Assembly: GCA_013368315.1 (NCBI GenBank) | Contig: JAACJM010000012.1 | Location: 248,001 to 312,000, forward strand | Length of the DNA stretch: 64,000 nt | Source: Tetrapyrgos nigripes | Lineage: Eukaryota; Basidiomycota; Agaricomycetes; Agaricales; Campanellaceae | Direction of reading: 5' to 3' | Part shown: in pieces, positions 48,101-58,700 of the stretch | How positions within the stretch are numbered: the stretch's first letter is position 1 | Layout of the letters: each line of letters begins with the position of its first letter | Position numbers and translations under genes: made by a program | The notes under the pieces: generated by a model | What the model was told of the DNA's origin: nothing | What the model saw: only the letters and a program-made list of their open reading frames with translations | Databases searched by the model: none

Positions 48101-48585
48101 CATCGTTCAATGAAACGTGAGCACTAGGATATATGGATGAGATGCGGCGTAAATTGGGAACATCCTATGCGTACGGGTTCGACCAGTTGGGACCTTGACC
48201 AGAACAGCTTAGTGGAGTTAACTTTGCATGCATGAGTTATAAGAAGATTCCAAACAGTTGAAGGATCGTTACCTCGTCGAGAGGAAATGCTAATGAACTT
48301 AAGTTGAATGCCAGGCACTAGAAAGCATAAACACGCACCAAAACGCATGTAGCTGTTAAATCCATGATACCACAAGTCCCTTGTTCTTTCACTATATCCC
48401 ACGTATAAATTCCAAAGCACGAAAATATTGAACTTGTGTACACACCGAGCGGCCAGTGTTCTTTCCGGAGTCCATGGTCTCGGGACGGATTTTGAAAGAG
48501 AAGTGCTGTGGGCCCAATCGATACCTTCCAAAGCAACCACGAGAAGGGCGGCTAGCGACTCTGGGAGGAAACGCCCCCACTTCAT
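45184..48585 (-). CDS. MNL1: ER alpha-mannosidase-like protein, GH47 with PA domain (EDEM/HTM1 type)
   Basis: Members trim mannose on misfolded glycoproteins for ER-associated degradation. The N-terminus [20 protein letters not shown] is a signal peptide. The GH47 barrel follows: [107 protein letters not shown] and FTTEGHLL, whose Thr is the calcium-binding residue. The acidic barrel residues are present. A long C-terminal extension contains a protease-associated domain ([35 protein letters not shown]). There is no HDEL. At least a dozen introns interrupt it. The start lies 88 bp from the divergent zinc-ribbon gene. Confidence 0.9.
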
Positions 48586-48673
48586 AGACGGAGTACGTGG
48601 ATGTAGAGCAAATCACGTGTGACGGGTGTACCCCTCTTTTCTTCATCTTCGCTTATTACGCGCTTCAAAGGTA

Positions 48674-49827
48674 ATGACATCCATCGTCGATGTATCATCC
48701 AAACTGGGGGAATACATGCTCAAGGGATGGGTAAGTACTTATTCTAAGCATTTTTGCCTTTAATGTATTTTTTAGGTCTTGACAGATACGCCCTGTACAA
48801 CCAAGGGCTGCAATGTCCCACTCATGCGTTCGCCAAACGGAACAACGCCCGTCACATTTTTCTGCGCGAATTGCGACGGATCTCCAGATCGTAGGCTTTA
48901 TTCTCTCTATTCTTTGATCTTAACCTTCTATCACCACCAGGATCGCAGCCTTCAGACTCCAGCTCAGTTGCCTCTTCGAGTTCCCACACAAATTCAGTGT
49001 CGCGCTCATCGACTCCTCCGACTGAGGTTTCCAGTACTCTAAGCTCCCCTACCTTTGCTTTGCCTCCAGAGACAACGGAAAGTCGACGTCGGAGGGAACA
49101 GTCTGATCAAGCTTCGGCAGAAATTGGGAATCGTCTGCTGAAAGGATGGGCTATGTTGGCAGAGGAGTGCCCTAATAGCCAGTGCTATGGTGTGCCTCTC
49201 GTTCGTCCTCCAAAATCTGGAGGAGAGAAGGTTCTTCGAAAGGTCCGTGTAAAACCTGATCACAAATCTCAATCCACACCAACGGCATCTGCCTAGGAAT
49301 GCGTAATATGTTCAGGCATATACATATCAGAAGTTGACTCGTTCGGAATAGAGCGACTCGTTCCATTCCCAGCGGATGTGCCTACGCCTACAACACGAAC
49401 CCAGCACGTACCACCTTCTCGGGCAAACACTGTCTCGTCAGCAAGTCTGATGGATACACGTACAATTGTAAGCATTCAATGCAGGATTTAGTATGCTGAC
49501 CCTCATCTCTTTATATTACAAGATACCCGCCACGGACACTGGAAACGAGCAGGCAAGTACTTTCATCGCACCTTTCTCGTCTGATGCTCAGCAATCCTTC
49601 AGCTTGCGACCAACTCCACTGCGACAGCTCTAGAATCTGCTGCCAGATCTCTTGAACTTACTCTTCTTTCCATGTCTGAACGACTAACAACATTGGTTTC
49701 CAATCCTGCATTGGCTGATCCTGCGGTGTTGTCTACGATCTCGGATACGATTGGGAGGACTACACAAGCATTGTCTCAAGTTAAACAACTGCAGCGGGGT
49801 ATTCTTGACGGCACTGTTCTGTCCTAA
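48674..49827 (+). CDS. Double zinc-ribbon protein, ZNRD2 / Sjogren autoantigen p27 type
   Basis: There are two related zinc modules. The first is GEYMLKGWVLTDTPC, KGCNVPLMRSPNG, FFCANCDG, interrupted by an intron after KGW. The second is IGNRLLKGWAMLAEECPNSQ, CYGVPLVRPPKS, then CVICSGIY. Each has the family pattern LLKGW.ML...CP...C..PL.R, with a distal CxxC. A Ser/Thr-rich linker separates them, and the C-terminus is a helical segment (LTLLSMSERLTTLV, IGRTTQALSQVKQLQRGILD) ending LDGTVLS. Human ZNRD2 has one such module. Function in fungi is unknown to me. Confidence 0.85.
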
Positions 49828-49942
49828 ATAGTACCTGTACTCATAGTAATTAAAGTTTGTACAAAATCATTGAGAAACGTCGCCGGGCCGAGACCCGACT
49901 TGTACTGTCTTTCTTCATTCGTCTTTCTCATCGTCTCCTAGT

Positions 49943-51692
49943 ATGGCCAAACTTACGCCAATCGATTCCTATCCAACACCTACCTCAAAAGCTCAGTCTG
50001 AAACAGAGGAAATCCTTTTAGCTCATCTCCCCGCTCCTGACAATGAACTCCCTCAACTAAACAAGAACTCTCATCTACAATTCGTGGCTCGCAACCTGAT
50101 TCAAGGTTTTCCTGCGCGATATGTTTCTCAGGACGCGAGCCAACCTTGGCTTCTATTTTGGACCCTACAAGCCCTCAGCATGCTCCAGGTCGTTCTGGAT
50201 CCAAACAATAGGCAACGCGCTATCGATACGTTATTGTCATTTCAACATCCGAACGGTGGATTTGGCGGAGGTCCTGGACAGATGCCCCATTTGCTGCCTA
50301 CATATGCATCAGTATGCGCCCTGGCAATTATAGGAAAGCCGGGTGAGAAAGGTGGATGGGATGGTATCGATAGGTAGGCTGTTCCATGGTGGCTGCCCTC
50401 CACTCCTCACTTGACCTTGTAGACAAAAAATGTATGACTTCTTCAAGTCACTGAAACAACCTGATGGATCTTTCACCGTCAGTCGGCATGGCGAAGTCGA
50501 TGTCAGGTATGTTGTCCTCTGCTGACTTGTAATACTTATACTTAATCCCTTATTCCTCCCTGTAGAGGAATTTACTGTCTTCTCTGCGTCGCAACTTTAC
50601 TCAATATCATCACGCCAGAACTGGTAGAGGGTACACCAGAATTTCTCGCCTCATGCCAGACGTATGAAGGAGGGTTTGCGTCTGCTTCTTTCCCGTACTT
50701 TGTTCCTGTCTCATCCGAGCCATCCTCCGACCCCAAATTACTCTCATCGCCGCGTCCACCACTGGGAGAAGCCCATGGTGGTTACACTTTTTGTGCCGCT
50801 GCATCTTGGATCCTTCTGAAGCCGTTCATTGCACGGTCTTCCCCAAAACCATCGATCAATGCCCGTCTGCTTACACGCTGGCTTATACAAATGCAAGGGG
50901 TCCGGTCCGAACTTGGAGGATTCAAAGGAAGAACAAACAAGCTGGTAGACGGATGCTATGCTTGGTGGGTTGGCGGTTGTTTTGCGCTTCTGAGCGAGTT
51001 GGACGGAGACAATGCAACAAATGGGGACGAACAAGAAGAGCTTGGGACAGAAACGGATGAAAAGGATGATGATGCATGGACTGATGATGAAGGTTCGTGT
51101 GTCTCAGTGGAGAGCTTGATATGTGAACTAAGATCATATCTCCCGCGCAGACATTGAATTGGATGATATCTGGAATCCAGAAGCCCTTCAGGAATACATT
51201 TTGTTCGCAGGACAACATCCCGGTGGTGGACTGAGGGACAAACCTCCAAAGTGAGGCCATTTCACACTTCAAATTCTCTTTGCGAATCTCATGCTTGGAT
51301 ATAGGGCTGCCGATGCCTACCACACTTTATATTGTCTGGCTGGACTATCGGCTGCTCAACATCGTATGGTCCCAGATCGAGCACGAAGGAAAGTGCTGGA
51401 GGCTCTTTGGACAGATAATTCTGATCAAGTAGACGGCCACAGTCATAAATGGTGGATGAAAGAAGTCTATACGCATTCTATGGCTTGGGGTGAGGCGACA
51501 AGAAGAAAGAGGAATATCCTTGGGGGAGAAGGAAACCGGGTTGTAAGCACTTTTGGTTTCGGATTACTTCTCGTATTCTTATTCTTGTGCCTCCAGAACG
51601 CTACACACCCAATCTTTAACCTGACAGCGACACATACCGAAGGGGTCATGGCACACTTTTATCAGCAACCTGCTCCGCCAAAACGACAGTAG
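49943..51692 (+). CDS. RAM1: Protein farnesyltransferase beta subunit
   Basis: This is the catalytic beta subunit that farnesylates CaaX proteins such as Ras and mushroom mating pheromones. Alpha-alpha barrel repeats are clear: HLQFVARNLIQGFPARYV, SFQHPNGGFGGGPGQMPHLL, QPDGSFTVSRHGEVDVRGIY, SCQTYEGGFASASFP, and EAHGGYTFCAAASWILL. Zinc ligands: Asp and Cys in KLVDGCYAWWVGGCFALL and His in AADAYHTLYCLAGLS. The last part, YTHSMAWGE and THPIFNLTATHTEGVMAHFY, matches the family end. Introns lie near 50377, 50507, 51092, 51253 and 51545; one exon carries an acidic insertion. Confidence 0.96.
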
Positions 51693-51733
51693 TAGCTGGG
51701 GGAGAATATTCATGTATGAAGTACACAAACATG

Positions 51734-52840
51734 TCACCGTCGCCTGCCTTTGTTAGATTTAGCCTTGCCAGCAGGCCCTTGTATCGACTGAACTTCTTGA
51801 CGACTAAGCTGCAATGTTCCTCCGCGGAACTTGCCCACTCCCATCTGCAATCCCCTCTGTCGCTTTTTGGCTTTAGCATCTGAATCCTGGTCGAATAGCT
51901 TCTTCAGTGAGGGATGGTATGTTCCCAAGTTTTTTGCCTGATCGCATGTCAGTTAAATTGGTATCATGTAGAGAAGGACACACCTCTTCCAACTTGGTTT
52001 TCTGACGTTCCTTTTCCTTGGCCAGCAATCCTTCGCGCACACGCTTCGATGCTTTGTTCCTCTCTGCTTCACGCACAGATTTCTCGCCTCGCCCAAGTTT
52101 GGCATCACCTGCTAATTCTAATATTCGACCGGATAAAGCTTTTCTTCGTTGTGCGGGTGTAAGGTCCAGCTCAGGATTCAGGGAACCAGAAAGAAGTTTC
52201 GTATGCACTAGTTTGTGAAGTAGTGCATCGTTCTGTAAATTGGTCCTGTGTATAATGAGAATCTATCCAATAATGAATTGTCTCTCGTACCTCTCCTCTT
52301 CATAATCTTCTACCGAGGATTTTTGGGTTTTCTGGGGTTGCGAATTTTGCGATATTTTGGAAATTTTCGAGGACTGTCCAGTATTGAGTATCGGATACAC
52401 GGACTTCTTAGACGACAACGTACCATGAAAGCTTTCATCTGAGCTTTGTCGTGGTGTGTGTCCTTTCTCGATGGATCAGAGAACACAACCACATTCGGTG
52501 AAGAAACTGAGCCTCCGTTGTTTAACATTGAACTGCCTGCTACGAATTCGTCGTCGTTCTCGTCGAAATCTGACAAGGGTTAGATAGTGTACAAAATAAT
52601 CGAAAAGTAGCACTCACCGCTGTCATCAACCTCAGAGCCATGGTCCGAATCAGCATTGATTCCACCCCATTCCGATTCTTCGTCTTCGCTATGATCCTCC
52701 TTATCTTTTGGAGACACTAAATCTGGTTCTTGCTGGTCTCTTTTTCGCTTCTTGCCTGCTATGGATGATTCAGGGAATGATGAGAGGAATTGCTGGCCGT
52801 GAGCACTGAGGATGCGCAAAAGTTCTTCGTGGTCAGCCAT
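51734..52840 (-). CDS. FAF1: FAF1-like 40S ribosome assembly factor
   Basis: This is a small basic/acidic nucleolar protein for early 18S processing. MADHEELLRILSAHGQQFLS starts the protein, followed by a KKRKRDQQEPD nuclear signal, a Glu/Asp/Ser stretch, SSMLNNGGSVSSPNVVVFSD, then NPELDLTPAQRRKALSGRIL, KLGRGEKSVREAERNKASKR and the diagnostic C-terminus RGLQMGVGKFRGGTLQLSRQ. Introns lie near 51930-51985, 52240-52290, 52380-52430 and 52571-52618. The head-to-head start is 53 bp from the DUF7719 gene. Confidence 0.82.
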
Positions 52841-52893
52841 AAGAAATCATTCGGTTACGTCACGCGACAATCTTTCTTCTCAAAACCCCCAAT

Positions 52894-53728
52894 ATGGCCC
52901 GCAAACGAAACAATTTGGAAGTAAAGAAGCCCAGTGAAGTCAAGCCCACTTACCAGAAACCCCTCATAGAAATATCAGAGGAAGAGCAATGGCGAATAAT
53001 TCAGCAATCTGGAATTATGCACAAAGTTTCCGAGGACGACGCGAAGAGATCCGCAAACCAATCACAAACCCCTTCAGAGTTAGAGCCTGTTCCATTTGCA
53101 GAGGAGGTACTTGATGCGGCACTCTACATCGTCCCCGTCTCTTTTCTGTTGCTACTGCTGGAAATGTCAGTCTGTTTTATCTCGGCATTGGTCTACGTGT
53201 CTTACTCTTCATTACCAAGAAAGCCTTATACAGAATCAGTATGGAAAGCAACCCACATTCCAATCCCTGATTGACAGGATGGCCCCTGGTGTTCCAGGTA
53301 TGTTTTCTGCTGTGAGTTAGGTCGCCCATACCGAGCTAATCCTTCATAGTTTTGTCCGTCTTCATATTTTACAGTATGTTACCCACTCTAGTCCCCGTAT
53401 CTGAATGTTCTGAACTATCTTTTCTAGCAAAACGTCACAAGAACCATTGGGCTGTGCAAGCCGGGTTGTTCCTGATATCAGTACTAGTTGGAACTCGGAT
53501 GGTTTGGCTGCTAGCTCGTGGTTCGTGGTTGATCAATATGCGACAGGTACTGCCCACAAATTCCCCAAAAGACTGACAGCTGAGATCCGCTAACCTCATT
53601 AATAGGTACCTCCACTTGGCGTACTCTGGGTCTATGCCATAGTCCAACTCAATTTGGTCCTCGCTGTGGTCAACCTTCTTGTGGTTTTCATATATGTGCG
53701 ATGGAAAGGTCTTCAACGGTATTTTTAG
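52894..53728 (+). CDS. Multi-pass membrane protein, DUF7719-like
   Basis: A basic N-terminus (MARKRNNLEVKKPSEVKPTY) leads to EISEEEQWRIIQQSGIMHKV, then a hydrophobic segment LDAALYIVPVSFLLLLLE. After introns: QYGKQPTFQSLIDRMAPGVP, a short VLSVFIFY exon, NHWAVQAGLFLISVLVGTRM, SWLINMRQ and VPPLGVLWVYAIVQLNLVLA-VV, ending RWKGLQRYF. Four membrane helices are likely. It resembles a fungal family with PPL..WVY and NMRQ motifs (DUF7719) of unknown function, probably endomembrane. Confidence 0.68.
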
Positions 53729-54205
53729 ATCTTGATATTAGTCGTAGTCGCATGTGGATAAATAATTATTTATTCATAGAGGACTTGTACCCTGGATCTC
53801 GTTTCATCTCCAAGGAAAAGGAACATGGCCGTTCAGAGAGCAGCGCAGATTGCCACCCAGAGACCCTGTTTCTTTTCGACTAGTTTGCTACAGGAATATC
53901 CATGTATGCTCGATGATACGCCATCTGATTGGATGTGATCTGTGTCCAACAGGGCACCTTTTACGAGCAGTGTGTGCGGGTCACAGGGACAGACAGGAAA
54001 TCACGACGCATTACAGACGGATGAACGGGACTATTAGATACAACACTGGGAGGTGCAAAATAGAAAAACGTCAGGTCAAAGCAAATGAGACAGAACCACA
54101 CCATATGATACAACCAATGTACACTCTTACAACATCATATACCATCACCTTGATTCAATTCTTCCGAGAGGGTATCGATTTTTGTCTAGCAGCGAATAAA
54201 AAGGG
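53729..54205. other. Intergenic between convergent genes, nothing recognised
   Basis: No conserved ORF, RNA gene or repeat is visible on either strand. Confidence 0.5.
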
Positions 54206-55706
54206 TCAGTCAGCGTTGCCAATGTTGACAGAGATGATTTTTCTAACCCGATAGCCTGTATTTCTACCTTCCAGCACTGTTTTCAAAACTCGGAGTTGCC
54301 ACTTCAGTCGCCGACTTAGATTTGTACGAATAAGGGCTTCATGAGTTTCCAACCTCTCTGCGAAAGCTTTGAATATTCGATCGTCCCGAGCAAAATAAGA
54401 TAGCTGAAAAGATAAAGAGTTTAGTGAAGATGTGGTAAAATAAATCATGCGATTAATACCGGTATTGGTTCAGCTTGGATGGATTCAAGAGCTAACGACC
54501 ATGCTGCCAACATGAGAAGGTCTGCAGTTGCGTTCGCTACACTATGAACGGGTAAGCACAATGGTCATACCTAAAGGCAGCAACGTACTAGTCTTCAAGG
54601 GCTGCAATGAGATCTGCCTTTCCAAGTTCCCGCGTTGCAAATTTGCGAACAGCGGCAGATGCCGCTTGAACGGGCTCTCCAGCAGTACCTGCTCTCAGTG
54701 CAAGGCCAATGCTGTTGATTTGTCCGATTATCCACTTGTCTCCTTCAGACATAATCAAAGTTTGCATAAACGATGCTATAAGGTCGCTTTGAGATTTGGC
54801 TAAGCCATAGTCAATCGCTACTTTCAGATTCGCACCTGGAGATGAATAGTCAGATGGTTTAAGAGATGAAGAAAGTGGTGGTATTTACGAAGCGCTTTGA
54901 GGAAAGCTCTTGTTCCCGGTTTCTAGGGGTAACGTTGAATAGCGAAATTATGTGGTTTGCAGGCTTACTTACCTTGACGTCCTCATCGGTAAGGTGATTA
55001 ATATAACGAGAGAATGCACCAAGAAGGATGATGGCCACATCATTGTGTGATTTGCCGATTCTCATAGCATGAAGAAGAGGGGTGACGTCGCCACACTTGC
55101 GAAGCAGCAGCTGTTTTCAAAACTCAAAAAATGAATAGTCACAACATCACAACTAGTGAACGCACATGAAATGCCCTGTCCCTTATTTCCATGAGAAACA
55201 TAATGTCCTTTTGCTCGATAGCTCTCAGAACCTCGAAAGGCTGTACAACGTATAAGCCCGTAATTATCGAGTGAGTTATTGTGTTACAGACCTGAGGATC
55301 TTTCCAAGGCCCCCTAGTCACAGAATCCGATTTCTGTCGTTTCAAGAGACTGATAATTGATTTCCGAGAGCTATCAGAGGAAGCAGAACTGAGGGTCCGT
55401 TCTCGGGTATGACGGTCGGTTTCTTCATGTTCGTCATTCTCTTCGTTCTGTAGAGGTGGTGTCGGACTACGGCGTAACTGGCGAAGAATAGCTTTGGGAG
55501 CAACTTGTTCTGCTTCACGCTGGAGAACGGCTTAGAACTGGTCGGTAAGGAAAAGGGAATAAATTTAGTATTCACATACAGTTTGAGGGAAGACGTGAGG
55601 GAAGACAAGGGTCTGAATCTACACGTCGACGCGGTGAAGCACCAGAGGGCAATGAGTCGAGAGATTTCTCTAGAGCGTCGATGATGGGAGCATTGTTGAA
55701 GGCCAT
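54206..55706 (-). CDS. Conserved basidiomycete-type orphan, helical
   Basis: The start MAFNNAPIIDALEKSLDSLP leads to a Pro/Arg linker, which joins (GTATGT..CTAAG intron) to SVLQREAEQVAPKAILRQLR. It is followed by LLKRQKSDSVTRGPWKDPQ, PFEVLRAIEQKDIMFLMEIR, MRIGKSHNDVAIILLGAFSR, DLIASFMQTLIMSEGDKW and LIAALEDYVANATADLLMLA, then YFARDDRIFKAFAERLETHE and SRRLKWQLRVLKTVLEGRN. Long amphipathic helices suggest an armadillo/ankyrin-like solenoid. No catalytic motif or named family is recognised. It is head-to-head with Dicer, with 72 bp between starts. Confidence 0.6.
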
Positions 55707-55778
55707 ACAAGACCTGGAAGGTTGTGGTAAGTGCTGTAAAGACGCCCAGTCACGAGGTCTGGCCACTCCTTGTCCTGA

Positions 55779-58700
55779 ATGCTCAAGGTCTGGAAGCAAC
55801 GGTGGTCCGAAAATGGCCAGAGGACGCGGGGCAATGAGCAGGGAGATTTGCCTAACGATGGATCTGAGGCTGCTGCATCTCATTTGAATGACACAGCAGC
55901 AGTTCCATCTGCTCCAGAACCTTCCTTGAACAATGTCCTGCCAGGCTCTTTCTCCAAAAAACGCGAACCATCATCTCCAAATCATCAACCTCCTACCAAG
56001 AGGCTCAAAGTCACGTATTGCGATCGCGAAGAGGGGCACGCGATCCCTCTAGTGGAATCCTCTGAGATTGGCCAGGTGCGGGACCGTGCTTTGCAGGAGA
56101 ATCGTGAGTAGTCCGATCTTTACCTTCACGATCCTCACCGTTCACTCCTATCCTCAGTTATCGTCCATGTTACTGTGAAAAGTATGTTTCTCGATTTGAT
56201 GATCATTTTTTCCGTATATTCATTTGCTCAGGCGCAAAAAGTTTGCTCAAGCGATATGTCTCTTCCAGAGTCGAAATGGGTCGTGACAGCCCGCTGAAGA
56301 GAACATGTCTAATCGTGACCGAGTCCGTCTTCTTGTCTGGTTTTTCATCTGCATCCTGACCTTTACTTTCTAGCGAGGCTGCACTTGGTGACTTGATCGT
56401 GGATGCCCTGCAGAAGAAAATTCCTCATCTCGATATTGCCTCACGTCGTGACACCGGTGGTGGCTGTAACTGGGCAGAATTCTCGAAGAAGGATGTTGTT
56501 GTATGCTCTGCTTCAGTAAGTCCACGTTGCGACTTTGTGTAACATCTTCTTGAAGATTTGCAGTTTTTAGAATATTCTCTCGATAATGGCCTGGATATGT
56601 CTAATGGGGTCCACACCATTGTATTGAGTGATCCTTTCCGTCTCGAGTGCAGAGAGATCATTCGCAAAATGATGCAAGCCGCTCTACGACAAGAAACTCA
56701 AAATCTTCGCATTCTTGCAATGGTTATCAACAAGAATACTTCAAGCCCTCTTATTCTTGAGGATGAGCTCCTCCAACTCGAGACAATTTTGCGTGGCAGG
56801 TTGCACGGATTGAATGACTGCGAACGGATAAAATTCCTTTCTGGATCCCACAATCCTAAGGAATTTGTTGTCATCTATGACAGGCCTAGTTCAACACCAA
56901 GTACCCCCTTGATTCAAGTAATACAGGAAGTTGACGCTGACAAAAATCTTTATACCGCCGAGAAACGCTACCAACTTGTCATACCCCAACTGGGAACGTG
57001 TGGTGCAGACATGGTGTTGCACGAAGCATTATTGAAAGTAGAAGATGTTGTGGTTAGTTACGGGTTGGAATCCGAGAGCTCGCCTCAAATGAAGGAGCTA
57101 GTTGCAAATTGGAACTTAGAGCCTCCAAACTTGGACATAACATCCGCGAATTTCAACGTCACTCCCAAGTTCATCAAACTCTTGCAAGTCCTCCAGTCGT
57201 GCGGACACTACGGCACAGACCTGCGGGCAGTAATTTTTGGTCAGTACGCTCTAAGCCTCTTGTGGAAACGTCCTACTGAATCGCGCACCAGTTCGCGACG
57301 AAACTGTTGCCAAGACAGTTGTCAGATTACTTGAGAAACTGAAAGATCATATCGGTTTCCTGTGCCCTCAAGTTCTAGTCTGTAGTGACTCAGATGACAA
57401 CCAGGTTCGGTTCTGACGTTTGTCGCCTCGTTTCTAAAGACTCATATCACCCTAGAACGACATTCTGCTCAAGTTTGCAGTCGGTGAATACAACCTTCTC
57501 GTAGCAACAATGTCTACGCAAGATTTAGAGTTCCCTAAAACCTGCCTTACGGTTTGGTCGGTTTGTTTCTTCTCGAGAGAAGATTTGAGCCTGAACCTGT
57601 TTTGAATTATTAGCTTTGATCTAGTCGACAGCGACATGTTCCAAGCCTGTGTACGTTACTGTACTCGTGCAGACGGTCATCTCGTTTATATGATGGAAAG
57701 GGAAAACGACCGTCACCGCAGTATTCTATCTCGGATGAATTCATTACAACCCGAGATTGCAGCGGTATGCCGTACGTTGGAAAGTTCTGTTCCCTTCAGA
57801 TCTCCCCAGGAAAGCAGAGATCCCTATTCATCAGAAGGCGAACGTGAGGAGGAGCTAGCAGATGCCATTGAGGACCCTACCACCGGCAGTCGAATATTTC
57901 CTCATCAGGCCGTCGCGGTCGTCCACCGATTAGCTTGGGAGGCGAGCTCTCGCCTCAACAAATCTGCGGCCTTTTCACCGCTCTTCGACTTTGATATCAA
58001 AGGGAAAGGGGCCGAAAAGCATGTCTGTCGCGTTCTTCTTCCTGGCGTGCCCACTCCGCCACCGTGGTCTCCGCCGTCCGTCTCCAGAGCTCATGCCAGG
58101 CGAATGGCTTCGTTCTTGCTCTGCAAAGCTCTGTTTGATGACAGCCTTCTTCCACCCCATATATTTCCGCCTCCTAAGCCCGACGGTCTGAGTTATCAAG
58201 AACTCACTTCGATCGTCCAATTATCCACGGGGGGCCGCTTGTATCCCCGCAAAGATCCAGATTTCTGGCAGAACATCTCAACCCTGCCAGTCTTCCGTCT
58301 TTACCCTGTCGCTATCAGCATAATTCAGTCGAGCATTTCTATGAAACCACATGCACCCATGCTACTATTGACTCGCCGTCCACTCCCAGACATTCCGAGC
58401 TTCCGGTTGTTTTTCTCCAGCGTGCCTGCAACGGTGCAACTAACCCCGTGTGCTCCGTTTTCTCTCAGCACCGGAAACCTTGAAGATCTGCGCCAGTTCA
58501 CCCTCCGGATTTGGGAGACTGTTCGGAATAAGGCCTGGGACTCCTCACTGGACAGAACCCTAGGATTTTTCGCTCCTCTCGTCTCAGACTGGTGCCCAGT
58601 CGCAGGCACTGATGCTCTACCCTTCACCCTGCCAGAAGTTCATTCACAGATTGCGTGGGATCTGATCTCTCTTGTCGTACGCGAAGACATGATACCTCTG

